From: Emcibacter sp048269205
GTDB taxonomy: Bacteria; Pseudomonadota; Alphaproteobacteria; Sphingomonadales; Emcibacteraceae
Reading direction: 5' to 3'
DNA: 64,000 nucleotides
Assembly: GCF_048269205.1 (NCBI RefSeq)
Contig: NZ_JBLXJC010000002.1
Span: 1 to 64,000 of the forward strand
This document shows positions 61,101 through 64,000 of this stretch, one piece after another (the stretch's first letter is position 1; every line of letters starts with the position of its first letter). The position numbers were made by a program, and so were the translations under genes. Below the pieces are notes generated by a model that did no database searches, had not been told where the DNA came from, and saw nothing but the letters and a program-made list of their open reading frames with translations.

Positions 61101-62675
61101 TCACCTGTCTGCGGAGTGTTCCGCTTGCTGCTCAGCTACTCCTACGCCAAGAATAGTATGGATCGATGGCATTTTTTGGGCAACCCCTTCCAGGATTTCG
61201 CGCGCGGCTTTTTCATTATCGTCTTTTATCGGCAGGGAAATCGCAAATACCATTGCTTCCAGATTGCCGCCGAAAAGTTTTGCCCGGGCATCATAGAGCT
61301 TTGCAAGATATGGAGTATTGGTAAAGCTGCCATCTACCAGGTACACATACCACACCAGTCGGTTTCCATAACCGGTATGCAGCACTTCCTCTACCATCCT
61401 GTATTTCCGGCCGCCAAAAACAACCGTCCGGCTGCCGCCGGCAGTGCGCGACCAGATTTCGGGCGCGGCGACCGTATTGCCGAACCTGATCATTTCCTTG
61501 CTGTGGAACTGATAGGTATACCTGGCAGCATAAACATCAAAAGTCTGGCCTGTCCCGATCAGGTAACTGTCAAAATATTCCTCATCCGCCCCTTCGAACC
61601 TGGGACGCCAGTCGCTGTCCACGTCAGACCTGGAAAAGGCGGGAAATTCCACCTGAAGGCGGCTTTCCTGCGCCTGGGCCGAAAACCTGTTTTCGATACC
61701 CAGGCTGTAGAGAGGTGCGGATACCACCAAAAGAACCGATGCGGCAAACATGAGTCCCCAATGACGAGGCGTGGCATCCGGCAACGGCCGGCTCCAGTAT
61801 TCCCGGGTGAAATCAATATATCCGTCAGTCACCTTGCGGTTGGTAAAGGTCATGGCGATGGATATAAAAAGCAAAAGGACAAAGGCGAAAAACACCCAGC
61901 CATAAACCAGGTGATCAACACCCACCGCATATTTCATTTCGGAATAGTAGCCAACCAGGACAATGCCCGTCGCCCTGGCGCCATTGGCCAGTACCGGTAC
62001 AATAAGAGACAGCAAAACCACAATAATCTGGCGACCAATGGTCTTGTAGGCGATATTGGCCATCAGCAGGCCAAGTGCAACCGTCGCCACCAGGAAACGC
62101 AAGCCGGCGCAGGCTTCGGCCACATGGAACTTTCCATTGGGTACCGTCAGGAATACACCTTCCACATAAACAGGAATATCAAGGGCATTCAGGGTAGAAA
62201 CCACAAAGAACGTAGTGACATCCTGCAATGTTGGAATCAGAAAGTTACCAAACGGGATCAGAAAATACAGAAACAGGAAGGGAAACAGCAGGCTATAGAC
62301 GGCCCGAACGCCAATCATTGTTAGAATGGTCCCCTGCAGCAATACCACAAGCCCAAACTGTCTGACCACATTTGTATCCGCCAGATCCCCCACAAGCCAA
62401 CCAAGGGCGCCAATGCCGGTCAACAGCAAACCCCAGGCTGAGGGCCTCGGGGCGAGCCGGTCAAATATTTCCCGACGTTCATACAGGACATAAATGACGA
62501 TGGGAATGATCAGGAGACAGTGATTGTAATAGGCCTCATTCCACCAAATGCCCACAACGGTGGTAATACTCTGCCAGAAGGAGACCAAAACCGCAGCCAG
62601 AAGCAAAGCCCAGACAACAGCTGTCTTGATCCATCTCTGGCGCACACTCAAATCATTTTCAAACAACCTGATCAC
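61101..62675 (-). CDS. xrtA: exosortase A with C-terminal EpsI domain
   Basis: A 524-residue protein. About eight membrane helices (residues 15-275) carry the exosortase active site: C189 in AEACAGLRFL, R234 in ANGARATGI and H255 in GVDHLVYGW. The C-terminal half (about 310-510) is an EpsI/DUF3485 periplasmic domain (VFGGRKYRMVEEVLHTGYGN, VWYVYLVDGSFTNTPYLAKL). It should cleave the PEP-CTERM tail and pass proteins to the envelope. The fusion to EpsI is typical of XrtA. The start is GTG, after AGGGA. Confidence 0.94.
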   Translation of the reverse strand: MIRLFENDLSVRQRWIKTAVVWALLLAAVLVSFWQSITTVVGIWWNEAYYNHCLLIIPIVIYVLYERREIFDRLAPRPSAWGLLLTGIGALGWLVGDLADTNVVRQFGLVVLLQGTILTMIGVRAVYSLLFPFLFLYFLIPFGNFLIPTLQDVTTFFVVSTLNALDIPVYVEGVFLTVPNGKFHVAEACAGLRFLVATVALGLLMANIAYKTIGRQIIVVLLSLIVPVLANGARATGIVLVGYYSEMKYAVGVDHLVYGWVFFAFVLLLFISIAMTFTNRKVTDGYIDFTREYWSRPLPDATPRHWGLMFAASVLLVVSAPLYSLGIENRFSAQAQESRLQVEFPAFSRSDVDSDWRPRFEGADEEYFDSYLIGTGQTFDVYAARYTYQFHSKEMIRFGNTVAAPEIWSRTAGGSRTVVFGGRKYRMVEEVLHTGYGNRLVWYVYLVDGSFTNTPYLAKLYDARAKLFGGNLEAMVFAISLPIKDDNEKAAREILEGVAQKMPSIHTILGVGVAEQQAEHSADR

Positions 62676-62785
62676 TTTTCCCTATACACCTAAAACCGAC
62701 ATTATTTTCCCCCAACCGTTATGGAGCAAACAGGTTTCCAAACAGTTATTTATCCTTAAACTTTCCCCGACCGGTGCAGGGACAC

Positions 62786-63820
62786 CTACCCCAGGGACCG
62801 TGAAATCATCGGCCCCAGGAAGTTGGCCATACCCAGCGGCAGTTTCTTCCAGGTATTGATCATCAACCGGTATTTGGGGTTCATTGGATTCACTTCTGGC
62901 ACCTGGCATCCTTCACGCAGGTAATATTCATAGTGCAGCGGACGCGGCTCGAACCCCCAGTTTTTCTTGAAACTGAACGACCCGGTATTGTTCTTGCTGC
63001 GGCCAAAATCGAAAATTTCAACACTGCGTTCCGTAACCGCCCGCTCCATCACCGACCAGTACATGAAGTCGTTGGCGGCATATTTCCTGGCTTCGATCGT
63101 GGCACCGCCGTAATAAGGAAAAACCTCGTTTCGGAAATAAATGCTCATCACACTGGCAATCGCCTGCCCTTCGGGCGTACATACCGTCAGGATCTCACAA
63201 TCATTGCCAAATTCGTCCTTCATGGCCTGAAACAGTTTTTTCGGGAAGACCGGCGTGCCCAGGTTACGTACACTTTCCGCATAAAGGGAATAGAGCCGCC
63301 CCACATCCTGGTCAATTTCAGCCGTCAATTCGAACTTGATGCCTTTTCTGACCATGGCCCGCTGCTTGCGGGGGATGGCCATCATGTTCTCTTCATTGTC
63401 CGGGGAAAGCTCCTTGCGAAAAACCGAATACATCTCGTCCTTGCAGGGCCAGTCGTCGTGCACCCGATCCATGTTGCGGAACTCGATACAATCCACCTTA
63501 AGTTCCTCGGCCAGCCGGGCGCATTCCTGATCCAGCAGGGCAAGCACTTCCCTGTTGTCAAACAGAGGACCGCCGTTGGTCGAAAACGCAACAGAAATAA
63601 GGGAATTGCCGAAAAGGCGGCTTTTGACATGGACAAGCGGCACCAGACCACGGATCCTGCCCTCGTCCTCCACATAAAGATAGTAAAGCGGATGTCCCAT
63701 ACTGACATGCGCCGCCCGCCCCCAGGCAAGCATATGAGCTGCCGTGCCTGCCGGATGGGCGAGCACATAGTCATTCCACGCCGTAGGATCCCCGTTGATA
63801 TCGTATTGTTTAACCTGCAT
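62786..63820 (-). CDS. FemAB-like protein, XrtA/PEP-CTERM system-associated
   Basis: A 344-residue GNAT-fold (FemABX-type) protein. PLYYLYVEDEGRIRGLVPLVHV, NGGPLFDNREVLALLDQE, YYGGATIEARKYAANDFMYW and EIFDFGRSKNNTGSFSFKKN match the XrtA-associated FemAB family. FemAB proteins transfer amino acids from aminoacyl-tRNA to a cell-wall or other acceptor; here the acceptor may be exopolysaccharide or an exported protein. AGGGGCGGGT precedes the ATG, and it follows the deacetylase gene by 20 nt. Confidence 0.9.
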   Translation of the reverse strand: MQVKQYDINGDPTAWNDYVLAHPAGTAAHMLAWGRAAHVSMGHPLYYLYVEDEGRIRGLVPLVHVKSRLFGNSLISVAFSTNGGPLFDNREVLALLDQECARLAEELKVDCIEFRNMDRVHDDWPCKDEMYSVFRKELSPDNEENMMAIPRKQRAMVRKGIKFELTAEIDQDVGRLYSLYAESVRNLGTPVFPKKLFQAMKDEFGNDCEILTVCTPEGQAIASVMSIYFRNEVFPYYGGATIEARKYAANDFMYWSVMERAVTERSVEIFDFGRSKNNTGSFSFKKNWGFEPRPLHYEYYLREGCQVPEVNPMNPKYRLMINTWKKLPLGMANFLGPMISRSLG

Positions 63821-63840
63821 ACCCGCCCCTGTGAGAAAAT

Positions 63841-64000
63841 CTAGTTTTTCAGAAAGATCTCGTCCATCCGTCCCCAGCTGAAATCGGCAAGCGCCCGACG
63901 CAGTTTCTTTTCCATGACATCAAGATTTGTGTAATGCCTGAACCTGGACTTCAGCCCCGCCTGCTCCTGTCTCGGCTGGTCCGGATCAATCTCCCACGGG
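63841..64000 (-). CDS. XrtA-associated polysaccharide deacetylase (DUF3473), C-terminal end
   Basis: Only the last 52 codons are in the window. PWEIDPDQPRQ and SRFRHYTNLDVMEKKLRRAL match the C-terminal DUF3473 part of the polysaccharide deacetylases found in XrtA loci. The enzyme would remove acetyl groups from an exopolysaccharide, but the NodB-like catalytic domain is outside. It is upstream of the FemAB gene on the same strand. Confidence 0.85.
   Translation of the reverse strand, partial: PWEIDPDQPRQEQAGLKSRFRHYTNLDVMEKKLRRALADFSWGRMDEIFLKN

Noticed and set aside
1..64000. CRISPR arrays, insertion sequences or prophage genes
   Set aside because: No regularly spaced repeats, transposase, integrase or phage structural motifs were seen on either strand.

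Overview
The window looks like the chromosome of a free-living alphaproteobacterium, probably marine or aquatic, with moderately high GC. The support is a DUF1476/ATPase-inhibitor zeta homologue, the purC-purS-purQ-purL order followed by bolA and a CGFS glutaredoxin, class II DAHP synthase next to glutathione reductase, a phoR-pstSCAB-phoU-phoB cluster, and an exosortase A (XrtA) locus. An Emcibacterales, Kordiimonadales or Sphingomonadales-like lineage would fit, but that is a guess. About 60 genes are packed tightly and no IS element, prophage or CRISPR array was seen.

Positions 1-12350 hold an accessory catabolic island. A minus-strand run encodes a TonB-dependent receptor, a CaiC-like acyl-CoA ligase, a Rieske oxygenase alpha subunit, a 2-oxoacid dehydrogenase (E1 alpha, E1 beta, a free lipoyl protein and a free E2 core), an AMACR-like family III CoA enzyme, a phospholipase D-like protein and the start of a propionyl-CoA-synthetase-like gene. 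A divergent AraC-type regulator sits beside the receptor. Together they suggest uptake, CoA activation, oxygenation and oxidative decarboxylation of a branched or terpenoid/steroid-like carboxylate; the substrate cannot be read from sequence.

Positions 12650-31590 are mainly housekeeping: tRNA-Leu(UAA), a CinA-like protein, sfsA, map, radC, aidB, purB, a photolyase, the zeta inhibitor, purCSQL, a sulfotransferase, bolA, grxD, a hybrid histidine kinase, rpsD and trmJ. Positions 30050-37550 form a probable operon aroG-nadE-gltX-cysS-hotdog protein-trmJ, followed by gor.

Positions 39190-51710 are mosaic. They hold a YdgA-like protein, a TPR/2OG-Fe(II) oxygenase fusion, a PEP-CTERM protein, a decayed duplicate of the TPR gene's 5' end, an AT-rich orphan, a vapBC-type toxin-antitoxin pair, glmS-glmU, gph and a four-gene minus-strand operon. 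This operon encodes a Tat-signal small protein, a PqqD-like protein, an HprK-related kinase and a nucleotidyltransferase. It resembles the HPr-rel-A system and the tailoring genes of some lasso-peptide clusters, but no cyclase or peptidase is present. It is the best candidate for an undescribed system. The PEP-CTERM gene and this operon each carry a convincing -24/-12 (sigma-54) promoter motif, which suggests co-regulation.

Positions 52030-59760 are the phosphate regulon cluster. The right end (60292-64000) is part of an XrtA exopolysaccharide/protein-sorting locus: a DUF3473 polysaccharide deacetylase (partial), a FemAB-like protein, exosortase A with an EpsI domain, and a trypsin-like protease translationally coupled to it. 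The PEP-CTERM protein near 43 kb is a likely XrtA substrate.
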